The notes below the pieces were generated by a model that saw nothing but the letters and a program-made list of their open reading frames with translations, did not search any database and was not told the origin of the DNA. DNA of 5,022 bases from Mobilitalea sp. Lineage in GTDB: Bacteria; Bacillota_A; Clostridia; Lachnospirales; Lachnospiraceae. The stretch is taken from NCBI GenBank assembly GCA_029974875.1, contig JARKQP010000372.1:1-5022 (forward strand), given 5' to 3'. This document shows, piece after piece, positions 1-5,022 of the stretch. How positions within the stretch are numbered: the stretch's first letter is position 1; each line of letters opens with the position of its first letter. A program made the position numbers and the translations under genes.

Positions 1-1062
1 AATAACATAAAGGTATATGCAAACAATAACAATAATCCTCTGATAAACTACAATGACAGCAATTATACCGTCGGCTGCATAGGATTGGTTACCGGAGGCA
101 CAAGCTCCAGATTCGACAATGTATCAATCAATGCGGAACAAAACTTTGCAGATGGCAAGACAGTCTCCGTATCCAGCACTTATACCGGAGACGGCTGGTA
201 TCCCCAGGGAGCGGCAGACGGAATCAAATCATCGGTCTCGGGCTATATGGGGTGGACCAGCAACAATGATCTGACCAATCCTAACCATAACGAATGGATA
301 TCAATTGATTTGGGTAAAACGTACAATATAAGCCGTGTAGACCTATACCCCAGGAATGACGGAGCAAATACAGGCTACGGGTTCCCAATAAATTTCACCA
401 TACAGACAGCCACAAATCCGGCAGGTCCGTGGACCACAGTGGTGACTAAAACCGGCTATGGGAGACCAACCAATGCAGTACAAGCCTTCCCTATTACACC
501 TACAAATGCAAGGTATATAAAAGTGGACGCTACCAGGCTGGATAAGGAAGGTCCCAGTTCCAATACCTACAGGATGCAATTGGCAGAAATACAGGTTTTC
601 GGCGGCAATCTGGCGGCAGGAAAAACAGTCTCGGCCTCAAGCTCATATGAAAGTGCAGTAGACGGCTGGCTGCGTTCAAACGCAACTGACGGAATGTGGC
701 TCTCCAATGTATATAATTCTATGGGATGGTCCAGCAACAGCAATCTTGCTTCCAATCATACCGAATGGATAACAGTTGACCTTGGCGGAAACAGTAATAT
801 CAGCCGTGTGGACCTGTGGCCGAGGACTGATGTCGGAAATACAGGCAATTTCTTCCCTATAGACTTCACCATACAGGTATCTCAGGATAACACAAACTGG
901 ACCACAGTGGTAACACGGACCGGTTATGCCAAACCCGGCGCTGCAGCGCAGAGCTTTACCTTCACAGGTCAGACTGCAAGGTACGTGAAAATAACCGGAA
1001 CCAATCTGAGACCGGTTGGGTCTGAGTACAGAATGCAGTTGGGAGAAATTGAAGTTTATTAA
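1..1062 (+). CDS. 3' part of a secreted modular protein: LamG-like tail plus two tandem F5/8 type C (discoidin) domains
   Basis: The reading frame is open from the first base, so the start and any catalytic part lie upstream of the window; 353 codons are visible before TAA. A TTG at 85 is internal and has no reason to be the start. Codons 1-44 read like the last strands of a LamG/concanavalin-like beta-sandwich (NIKVYANN, then GCIGLVTGG and SRFDNVSI, a common C-terminal pattern in that fold). Codons about 47-200 and 203-353 are two F5/8 type C domains; each has a GW(T/S)SN segment, EWI followed by a (I/V)DLG strand, NISRVDL, FTIQ, a WTTVVT strand, ARY(I/V)K and YRMQL(A/G)EI. Such domains (CBM32-like) usually bind sugars and tether extracellular glycosidases, so a secreted carbohydrate-active enzyme is inferred. 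The catalytic class is unknown. No dockerin, SLH or LPXTG motif follows the last domain; the protein ends with EIEVY. It converges on the minus-strand gene ending at 1112. Confidence 0.88.
   Translation, partial: NNIKVYANNNNNPLINYNDSNYTVGCIGLVTGGTSSRFDNVSINAEQNFADGKTVSVSSTYTGDGWYPQGAADGIKSSVSGYMGWTSNNDLTNPNHNEWISIDLGKTYNISRVDLYPRNDGANTGYGFPINFTIQTATNPAGPWTTVVTKTGYGRPTNAVQAFPITPTNARYIKVDATRLDKEGPSSNTYRMQLAEIQVFGGNLAAGKTVSASSSYESAVDGWLRSNATDGMWLSNVYNSMGWSSNSNLASNHTEWITVDLGGNSNISRVDLWPRTDVGNTGNFFPIDFTIQVSQDNTNWTTVVTRTGYAKPGAAAQSFTFTGQTARYVKITGTNLRPVGSEYRMQLGEIEVY
139..1059 (+). repeat. Tandem duplication encoding two related F5/8 type C domains
   Basis: Two copies of about 460 bases (139-600 and 607-1059) encode homologous discoidin domains. 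Around the NISRVDL strand the copies align without gaps: 331-405 against 802-876 differ at 18 of 75 bases by hand count (about 76% identity). The protein alignment over the whole domain is roughly half identical. This fits a fairly recent in-gene duplication rather than recruitment of two unrelated modules. Confidence 0.8.
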
Positions 1063-1073
1063 ATATATAAATG

Positions 1074-1108
1074 AAAGTCAGTGGAGATAATCCCCACTGA
1101 CTTTTTTA
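1074..1108. terminator. Intrinsic terminator between convergent genes, probably bidirectional
   Basis: An 11-bp perfect stem (AAAGTCAGTGG at 1074-1084, CCACTGACTTT at 1094-1104) encloses a 9-base loop. On the plus strand the stem runs into a T tract (1102-1107, then ATTTC), a standard Rho-independent signal 12 bases after the TAA of the plus-strand gene. On the minus strand the same stem is followed by TTTCATTTATATATTT, a weaker but usable U-rich tail, and lies just past the stop at 1112. It probably ends transcription of both convergent units, strongest for the plus strand. Confidence 0.88.
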
Positions 1109-1111
1109 TTT

Positions 1112-3124
1112 CTACTTCAGTATTTTAAAAGTAGCATCCGACTTATCCAGAGCGGAAGGTACAGTTGTCATCCACATCAGTCCGTCTCTATGCCTCATAT
1201 ACTGACCGGCAAAATTATAAGCCTCAAGGGATATCATGGTGCTGTCGGCCAAGCCCGGTTTTATTCTCCAGGTCGCATCGGCTTTATATAGAGCCGTATC
1301 GCTTTTAATATCAGCCCACACCTGACCATTCCTGTGTCTCAGGAAATATCCCGGCATATTTACGGATTCTATTGATATACAGGTAGGATCCGCAAGCCCG
1401 GGCACTATTTTCCACTCCGAATCCTGGAAAGGAGTCGTACGGAAGGTATCCCTGTGACTGATTCTTGCTCTGTAGTCTGAGTGACGGATAAAGTTCTCTG
1501 CAATGTTCTTGGACTGGAACCTTACAATATTATCCTGCTCAACCTTCCATCTCTGATTGGTGCTTCCTGTGTCGGTATTCTGCACAATCAGTGCGTTTGG
1601 CGCGGTGGAACCTCCGCTCACATCCAGAGACAGGCCGCTGGCTTTATTGGCCAGTTTGTAGTACCCGCCGCCCATATAATTTATTGCCCATCTTTGCGCA
1701 TCAATACCGGTGTCATTCCACTGAATAATTGGATTTCCGGGTGTGGTTAAACCATCTTTATTAGTCAAAATCAGGTTGCTGAATATACAGGTCAGCTTGA
1801 AAAATCCATTGCCTGCATAATCAGCCTTCCACCTTTGGGTGTTGAGACCGTTATCGTTCCACTGGATCATCTGCGTACCGGCTGTCATGGAGCCCGCTGG
1901 GTCGTCAAGGCATAAGCCGCTTTTTTGATTTGTCAGCTTATACTGGGCACCTGAAACAATCATTCCGTCAGAATTTAATATTCCGGTTCCGCATCTGACC
2001 TCATTATAGCTGCCATTGAAGAAGTTGTTAAACTCCAGCAAGGTATTATTGTCTATGGGCAGGAACGTACCACTCCAGCTGCTTCCCACACTTTCCCTGC
2101 GATATACCGTCAGCGGAGCGTCTATGGTGGACCAGGTAGCTCCATTGTCCGTACTGGTCAGGCATTTGTTTGTGATACAGGTATCGTTCATACCGCGTAT
2201 AAATATCCTGCCATATGTGCTTCCATCATCCATAAGAGCGATTTCAGGGCACTGAACTGCATATTGATTATCACTTGTTTTAACAAGCGTGCCAAGGCTG
2301 CTTACTGTCCCCCAGTTGATTCCATCTGCTGAGATTCTGAAGCTCACTGCTCCTTGAGGTATGCTGGAGCTGTAATTTATATTTTCATATGCCATGAAAT
2401 AACTGCCGTTTTTCAATTTCATTACCCTTGGCATACCCGGACGCCAACCGGTACCGCTGCTCCCAACAATTATGGCATAATTTCCCCAGGTAACACCGCC
2501 GTCGCTGGAAATTTCCCTGGCCAGGCACTGATCGTATGAGGGTCTCTGCCTTTCGTCCGAATAGTAGCAAACCAGCCTTCCATCGCTGCTCACTGCAAAT
2601 TCAGGTTCCCAGGTCCTATAGTTGTTGGTACGAGGCGCAAGCTGGCTGTGTAATTGCCAGGTAGCACCATTGTCGGTACTTCTCCAAACATGAGTGGTAT
2701 ACGCTTTCGTGTCGTCCCAGTCACTTGTAGCAAATAATATGGTTCCTGCAGGGTAGGCTCCCAATTGCTGCGGGAAAACAAACAAGCCCGGCATGCCCTG
2801 CTTTCCAACATTAAAACCATAATTGTTGGCATTTAACTCGCTGAGCAATGTCCATGTCTTACCATTATCCGAGCTTTTATAAAAATAAAAGCTCTTGGTT
2901 GGTACCGACCAATCCGCAGGAGGGCAAGTCCTCATAAAGGTACAAAGCAAATCACCGTTGGCAAGCTTCACAGCTCTCTCATAAAAGCTCTTATTATCCG
3001 TAGTATTGCCGTAAATAAATGTTCCTTTTACATCTGCCGCATTGACACTGGTGGTGAAAATCAAGCTAAACACCAAAGATAACACCAAAATCATAGACGC
3101 AAAAACTTTTAATCTCTTTAACAT
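1112..3124 (-). CDS. Secreted Asp-box beta-propeller glycosidase with ricin-type and AbfB (CBM42) domains; candidate GH93 exo-arabinanase
   Basis: The gene encodes 670 aa from an ATG preceded by GGAGGT at a 6-base spacing. A signal peptide (MLKRLK, hydrophobic core, likely cut after VNA at about residue 29) predicts export. Residues about 33-390 form a sialidase-like propeller with Asp-boxes (S-x-D-x-G-x-T-W) at 84-91, 149-156, 206-213 and 324-331, and a degenerate one at 265-271. WEPEF (172-176) and YEN (246-248) supply acidic residues E173/E175 and E247, plausible catalytic glutamates; in fungal GH93 exo-arabinanases two glutamates lie about 72 residues apart (recalled, not checked). A ricin-type beta-trefoil follows (about 395-528, three QRW repeats ending at W432, W479 and W526), then an AbfB/CBM42 trefoil (about 532-670) with three RH...D repeats. 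AbfB modules bind arabinofuranose side chains, supporting an arabinan or arabinoxylan substrate. A true sialidase is less likely because the usual F/YRIP motif is absent. It lies downstream of the esterase gene on the same strand. The fold and modules are secure; the GH93 assignment is inference. Confidence 0.87.
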   Translation of the reverse strand: MLKRLKVFASMILVLSLVFSLIFTTSVNAADVKGTFIYGNTTDNKSFYERAVKLANGDLLCTFMRTCPPADWSVPTKSFYFYKSSDNGKTWTLLSELNANNYGFNVGKQGMPGLFVFPQQLGAYPAGTILFATSDWDDTKAYTTHVWRSTDNGATWQLHSQLAPRTNNYRTWEPEFAVSSDGRLVCYYSDERQRPSYDQCLAREISSDGGVTWGNYAIIVGSSGTGWRPGMPRVMKLKNGSYFMAYENINYSSSIPQGAVSFRISADGINWGTVSSLGTLVKTSDNQYAVQCPEIALMDDGSTYGRIFIRGMNDTCITNKCLTSTDNGATWSTIDAPLTVYRRESVGSSWSGTFLPIDNNTLLEFNNFFNGSYNEVRCGTGILNSDGMIVSGAQYKLTNQKSGLCLDDPAGSMTAGTQMIQWNDNGLNTQRWKADYAGNGFFKLTCIFSNLILTNKDGLTTPGNPIIQWNDTGIDAQRWAINYMGGGYYKLANKASGLSLDVSGGSTAPNALIVQNTDTGSTNQRWKVEQDNIVRFQSKNIAENFIRHSDYRARISHRDTFRTTPFQDSEWKIVPGLADPTCISIESVNMPGYFLRHRNGQVWADIKSDTALYKADATWRIKPGLADSTMISLEAYNFAGQYMRHRDGLMWMTTVPSALDKSDATFKILK
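1115..1531 (-). other. AbfB (CBM42) arabinofuranose-binding domain of the propeller enzyme
   Basis: Residues about 532-670 make three beta-trefoil subdomains, each with an aromatic-x-R-H motif (FIRH 545-548, FLRH 594-597, YMRH 642-645) and a later Asp (D568 in DSEW, D616 in DATW, D663 in DATF). In characterised CBM42 modules the His and Asp of a subdomain contact the arabinofuranose ring, so all three pockets look intact here. The linking motif PGLAD(P/S) occurs twice, as expected. Confidence 0.88.
1541..1942 (-). other. Ricin-type beta-trefoil (CBM13-like) domain of the propeller enzyme
   Basis: Residues about 395-528 contain three repeats that each begin with a YKL or FKL strand and end in QRW (430-432, 477-479, 524-526). 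The sugar-contacting Asp is present in repeat 1 (LCLDD) and repeat 3 (LSLDV) but replaced in repeat 2 (LILTN). The module therefore probably binds carbohydrate through two of its three pockets. Confidence 0.87.
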
Positions 3125-3130
3125 AACATT

Positions 3131-3136
3131 ACCTCC
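3131..3136 (-). promoter_or_regulatory. Ribosome binding site of the propeller glycosidase gene
   Basis: The minus strand reads GGAGGT, then six bases, then the ATG at 3124. Another ATG five bases upstream of the start is out of frame and too close to the site, so the signal supports the start at 3124. Confidence 0.85.
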
Positions 3137-3181
3137 ATACTTTTTTTAAACTATTTGAGGAATATTCACAAAGGTGACCCA

Positions 3182-3217
3182 CTAACTTGAATCCATGCCA
3201 TTATTCAATGGTTTCAT
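3182..3217 (-). CDS. Possible 11-codon leader ORF between the esterase and propeller genes
   Basis: The minus strand encodes MKPLNNGMDSS followed by TAG. It is preceded by AGGGGGTGAT (3221-3230), which matches the 16S anti-Shine-Dalgarno complement except for one G in place of A, with the GGGGG core seven bases from the ATG. That signal is stronger than expected by chance and comparable to the signals of the two real genes nearby. The ORF begins 45 bases after the esterase stop and ends 57 bases before the propeller gene. It overlaps two mutually exclusive weak hairpins: CCATT/AATGG (3207-3211 with 3198-3202) and TTGAAT/ATTCAA. It could be a translated leader that affects the downstream gene, or a leftover gene start. 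The peptide itself matches no family I recognise. Confidence 0.4.
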   Translation of the reverse strand: MKPLNNGMDSS

Positions 3218-3262
3218 GCAATCACCCCCTCTCATGTATCAGTTAATTTTCAAAATTGAAAA

Positions 3263-4816
3263 TCAGCTTCCATATACTTGGAACTCCCAAATAGCAGCCC
3301 AATCACCAGAATTCTGCGTACCCGTTACTGTAATCCTTACATATCTGGCAACGGCGCTTGCTGTATCAATATACAGATTTTCGGTATTTGTATTAGTGGT
3401 CCTATCTGCATATGTATACCAGGTTGAATCATTATCCGAATACTCAATTTTATACTTATAATATCTGCTGCCGAACTCGAATTGTGTTTGGATTCTAGAA
3501 ATATTACGGTTTTGACCAAGGTCTACTTTCAGCCATTGCGGTTTTGCACTGCCATTAGCAGTCCATCTTGTCATGGTGTTACCATCCACAGCATTTGCTC
3601 CGGCATCGCCAGAAGTGCTTGATACTGTCACTGTCTTGCCTTTTGAAAGGTTCGTTCCTGTTCCGCTGCTTAAAAGATCTGCGCTGATGGCATTATACCA
3701 AACAGCTGCCATTTTATCATATCCGCTTGTATTAGGATGTAAGGTATCTGCAAAGTCTGTCGCTTTCGAAATAGCGCTGTACATATCTACCAGGTAAACA
3801 GGTTTGCCTGCGTCCACTTTACTCTGCACAATACCTGGGATCTGGTTATTATAATTGATTATCCTTGCATCCACGGCAGAATCGGTAGAAGGTACTATTT
3901 TGGCAACGTAAAGTTTGCCTCCTGCAGGAAGTTTTGCACATATTTTATCAATCAGGGCGCTCAGTGCACCGGGTGCATTTGCAGCATTAGCGTCATTGTA
4001 CATATCGTTGGTTCCGATATGCAATAATACTCTCTGCGGAGCAGCCGAATTCATCCAGCCGTTTATCTGTGCATCCACCTGATAGATTCTCCAGCCGCCA
4101 TGCCCCTCGCAATTGTTGTCTCCAAGATTTCTCGGCCCATTAAATGCTGAACCGACAAAGTCTACCAGTTTATCGTTCTTGACTATACTATCCCACAGCT
4201 TGACCCTGTAACCGCCGCCTTCCGGATACTGAAACCCTTCTGTTATTGAGTCTCCCAAAGGCATTACCTTTTTATAATTTGCATTATTATTTATGGTCAC
4301 TTTCCTAAAAGTGGCATCCTGCTTATACAAATCCGAAGTACTATTAGGGTCAATCCTCCAGTAGCCGTTGTAATGTCTTATATAATGCGTAGGATAGTTA
4401 TACGATTGAAAGGATATGTAATTTATATCCTTCAAACCGGCAACAATTCTAAATGTGGCATCCTGCTTGAAGAGTGCGGTGCCATTGTTCTGATGCAGAT
4501 AAATATCTGAATTCTGATGTCTTAGGAAATATCCAGGTTGAGTCACTGATTCAAAGGATATGCATGTCGGATCTGCAAGGCCGGGGACCAGTTTCCATTG
4601 CCCGTCGGTAACAGGAGTTATATTAGCATCAGGATCCATATGAGCTCTGCCGTTTAAATTCCGGACATAATTACCAGGATAGTTATAGGATTCAAACCGG
4701 TCATAATTGACAACAGCGGCAGCTTGAGCAGTATTCTCCTGTACTCCCAAAATCATAAAACACGTCAATAGAATTGACATAATGAGAAATAAACTTAAAC
4801 TTTTTTTCGTTTTCAT
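3263..4816 (-). CDS. Secreted SGNH/GDSL carbohydrate esterase (CE3-like) with AbfB (CBM42) and F5/8 type C domains
   Basis: The 517-aa product starts at the ATG at 4816, which has GGAGGT five bases upstream; an in-frame TTG at 4831 overlaps that site and is not a credible start. A signal peptide (MKTKKS, hydrophobic core, likely cut after AQA at about residue 32) predicts secretion. An AbfB domain (about 38-173) precedes an SGNH hydrolase domain (about 183-382). That domain has block I PLGDSITEG (nucleophile S190), GHGGW (238-242, block II), HIGTND (block III, oxyanion N270) and DTLHPN (D357 and H360 completing the triad). The PLGDSIT, GHGGW and HIGTND set is typical of CE3-type acetylxylan esterases, so removal of acetyl groups from xylan or pectin is the likely reaction. 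A C-terminal F5/8 type C domain (about 387-517, with RW, QWLKVDLG and YVRITV strands) resembles CBM32 modules. No dockerin is present. The order AbfB-esterase-discoidin suggests action on acetylated, arabinose-substituted polymer, together with the propeller enzyme downstream. Confidence 0.9.
   Translation of the reverse strand: MKTKKSLSLFLIMSILLTCFMILGVQENTAQAAAVVNYDRFESYNYPGNYVRNLNGRAHMDPDANITPVTDGQWKLVPGLADPTCISFESVTQPGYFLRHQNSDIYLHQNNGTALFKQDATFRIVAGLKDINYISFQSYNYPTHYIRHYNGYWRIDPNSTSDLYKQDATFRKVTINNNANYKKVMPLGDSITEGFQYPEGGGYRVKLWDSIVKNDKLVDFVGSAFNGPRNLGDNNCEGHGGWRIYQVDAQINGWMNSAAPQRVLLHIGTNDMYNDANAANAPGALSALIDKICAKLPAGGKLYVAKIVPSTDSAVDARIINYNNQIPGIVQSKVDAGKPVYLVDMYSAISKATDFADTLHPNTSGYDKMAAVWYNAISADLLSSGTGTNLSKGKTVTVSSTSGDAGANAVDGNTMTRWTANGSAKPQWLKVDLGQNRNISRIQTQFEFGSRYYKYKIEYSDNDSTWYTYADRTTNTNTENLYIDTASAVARYVRITVTGTQNSGDWAAIWEFQVYGS
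4298..4705 (-). other. AbfB (CBM42) domain at the N-terminus of the esterase
   Basis: Residues about 38-173 form three beta-trefoil subdomains. Subdomains 2 and 3 keep the aromatic-x-R-H motif (FLRH ending H100, YIRH ending H148) with Asp partners D119 and D167. Subdomain 1 reads YVRN, with N53 where His is expected, although an Asp (D71) remains. Two of three arabinofuranose pockets therefore look intact. The central repeat (residues 74-100) is 23 of 27 identical to residues 571-597 of the neighbouring propeller enzyme, so the two modules are close relatives. Confidence 0.88.
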
Positions 4817-4821
4817 ACAAT

Positions 4822-4827
4822 ACCTCC
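4822..4827 (-). promoter_or_regulatory. Ribosome binding site that fixes the esterase start
   Basis: GGAGGT on the minus strand lies five bases before the ATG at 4816. The longer reading frame that begins with TTG at 4831 would start inside this site, so the shorter 517-aa product, which begins with a clean signal peptide, is preferred. Confidence 0.88.
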
Positions 4828-4854
4828 ACAACTAATTTACTTGTACGCTTACTA

Positions 4855-5022
4855 TTAGAGCAAGCAAGGTTTCCTTTTTCTGGCTTTTGTCATATCATCC
4901 GCATAAATCATTATATTATCGCCTTTTACTTTAGCCTTCAGATGATATGACTTATTTGGCTAAAAGCTCCCCTGGACTTTAGAAAGCTCTGCTCGTAATA
5001 GTTCTGTTTTGTCAATATAACC
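4855..5022 (-). pseudogene. Decayed fragment of a LamG-like (concanavalin-fold) domain gene
   Basis: One minus-strand frame runs from the window edge to TAA at 4857-4855, interrupted only by a TAG at 4962-4960. Before the TAG it reads KTELLRAELSKVQGSF; after it comes PNKSYHLKAKVKGDNIMIY and then ADDMTKA. The pattern YHLK...V.G.NI.(V/I)Y..DM is the usual run of strands in LamG/CBM66-like sugar-binding domains, and GDNIMIYAD matches NNIKVYANN at codons 1-9 of the plus-strand gene at the other end of the window. After MTKA the frame degenerates (RKRKPCLL, stop) where the final strands and the FDNV motif should be. No ribosome binding site or start belongs to it here. It is best read as the 3' part of a broken gene, truncated just upstream of the esterase gene. 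A single TAG could also be a sequencing error, but the missing end would still need explaining. Confidence 0.6.
4883..4967. repeat. Imperfect inverted repeat upstream of the esterase gene
   Basis: An 11-bp perfect inverted repeat (GTCATATCATC at 4889-4899, GATGATATGAC at 4941-4951) is separated by 41 bases. It extends by six more pairs: GCTTTT at 4883-4888 on the plus strand and AAAAGC at 4962-4967, with a 10-base bulge on one arm. It lies wholly inside the decayed LamG remnant, about 67 bases upstream of the esterase ATG. It may be an operator or leader structure, or a chance result of the coding words SYH and DDM. Confidence 0.5.

Larger units (their letters stand above)
3125..3262 (-). other. 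Intergenic region between esterase and propeller genes
   Basis: This 138-base AT-rich gap holds the possible leader ORF and the ribosome binding site of the downstream gene. Just past the esterase stop is an AT-only-stem inverted repeat (TTTTCAA at 3247-3253, TTGAAAA at 3256-3262), too weak and without a T tract of its own to be called a terminator. No convincing -35/-10 pair was found, only a poor TTGTGA...TAAAAA match. Read-through from the esterase gene, giving a two-gene transcript, is plausible but not proven. Confidence 0.5.

Noticed and set aside
85..87. TTG at 85 as the start of the discoidin gene
   Set aside because: The frame is open to base 1 and the upstream codons complete a LamG-like domain tail; no Shine-Dalgarno sequence precedes the TTG.
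1481..1750. Plus-strand open frames inside the propeller gene (also 2016-2255 and 2354-2539)
   Set aside because: They are opposite-strand shadows of a well-supported coding sequence, with no ribosome sites and no recognisable domains.
1112..3124. Sialidase (neuraminidase) activity for the propeller protein
   Set aside because: Asp-boxes are shared by many propellers; the F/YRIP motif is not seen, and the AbfB module points to arabinose-containing substrates.
3247..3262. TTTTCAA/TTGAAAA inverted repeat as terminator of the esterase gene
   Set aside because: The stem is nearly all A-T, the loop is only two to four bases, and no T tract follows on the minus strand.
3195..3461. Plus-strand frame across the intergenic gap and esterase 3' end
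   Set aside because: Most of it is antisense to the F5/8 domain of the esterase and no ribosome site precedes it.
4816..4831. TTG at 4831 as esterase start, giving 522 aa
   Set aside because: It overlaps the GGAGGT ribosome site that serves the ATG at 4816, has no site of its own, and would put MWRYC before a complete signal peptide.
4855..4914. Short ORF from ATG (MIYADDMTK...) upstream of the esterase as a genuine small gene
   Set aside because: No convincing ribosome site lies in front of it, and its residues continue a LamG-like pattern that starts well upstream, so it is better explained as part of a decayed domain.
5010..5015. Perfect TTGACA (-35) on the minus strand near the window edge
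   Set aside because: No -10-like hexamer occurs at 16-18 bases downstream, and the hexamer falls in the coding-like LamG remnant frame.

Overview
The window looks like part of a plant-polysaccharide utilisation region from a low-to-moderate GC Gram-positive anaerobe, probably a clostridial cellulose or hemicellulose degrader. This rests on strong GGAGGT ribosome binding sites, Gram-positive-type signal peptides, and secreted multi-domain carbohydrate-active proteins carrying AbfB (CBM42), ricin-type and F5/8 type C (discoidin) modules. The genus cannot be fixed from sequence alone.

Layout. Bases 1-1062 (+) hold the 3' end of a gene that starts outside the window. It encodes the tail of a LamG-like beta-sandwich followed by two tandem F5/8 type C domains. 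A strong hairpin (1074-1108) lies between this gene and the convergent minus-strand pair, and can serve both directions. Bases 1112-3124 (-) encode a 670-aa secreted Asp-box beta-propeller enzyme (sialidase-like fold, candidate GH93 exo-arabinanase) with a ricin-type beta-trefoil and a C-terminal AbfB domain. Bases 3263-4816 (-) encode a 517-aa secreted SGNH esterase (CE3-like) with an N-terminal AbfB domain and a C-terminal F5/8 type C domain. The 138-base gap between these two holds a possible 11-codon leader ORF with a near-consensus Shine-Dalgarno sequence. Upstream of the esterase gene (4855-5022, -) is a previously unlabelled decayed coding remnant, interrupted by an in-frame TAG, that resembles the LamG-like domain at the other end of the window.

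Function. The propeller enzyme and the esterase both carry AbfB modules, which in characterised members bind arabinofuranose side chains. They probably act outside the cell on the same arabinose-decorated polymer (arabinoxylan or pectic arabinan), one cutting arabinosyl linkages and the other removing ester groups. The discoidin and ricin-like modules would add sugar-binding contacts. None of the three proteins shows a dockerin, SLH or LPXTG signal at the ends visible here, so free secretion is more likely than cellulosome assembly.

No RNA gene, CRISPR array or transposase was found. The least ordinary items are the LamG remnant, the inverted placement of LamG-like sequences at the two window edges, and the short leader ORF.
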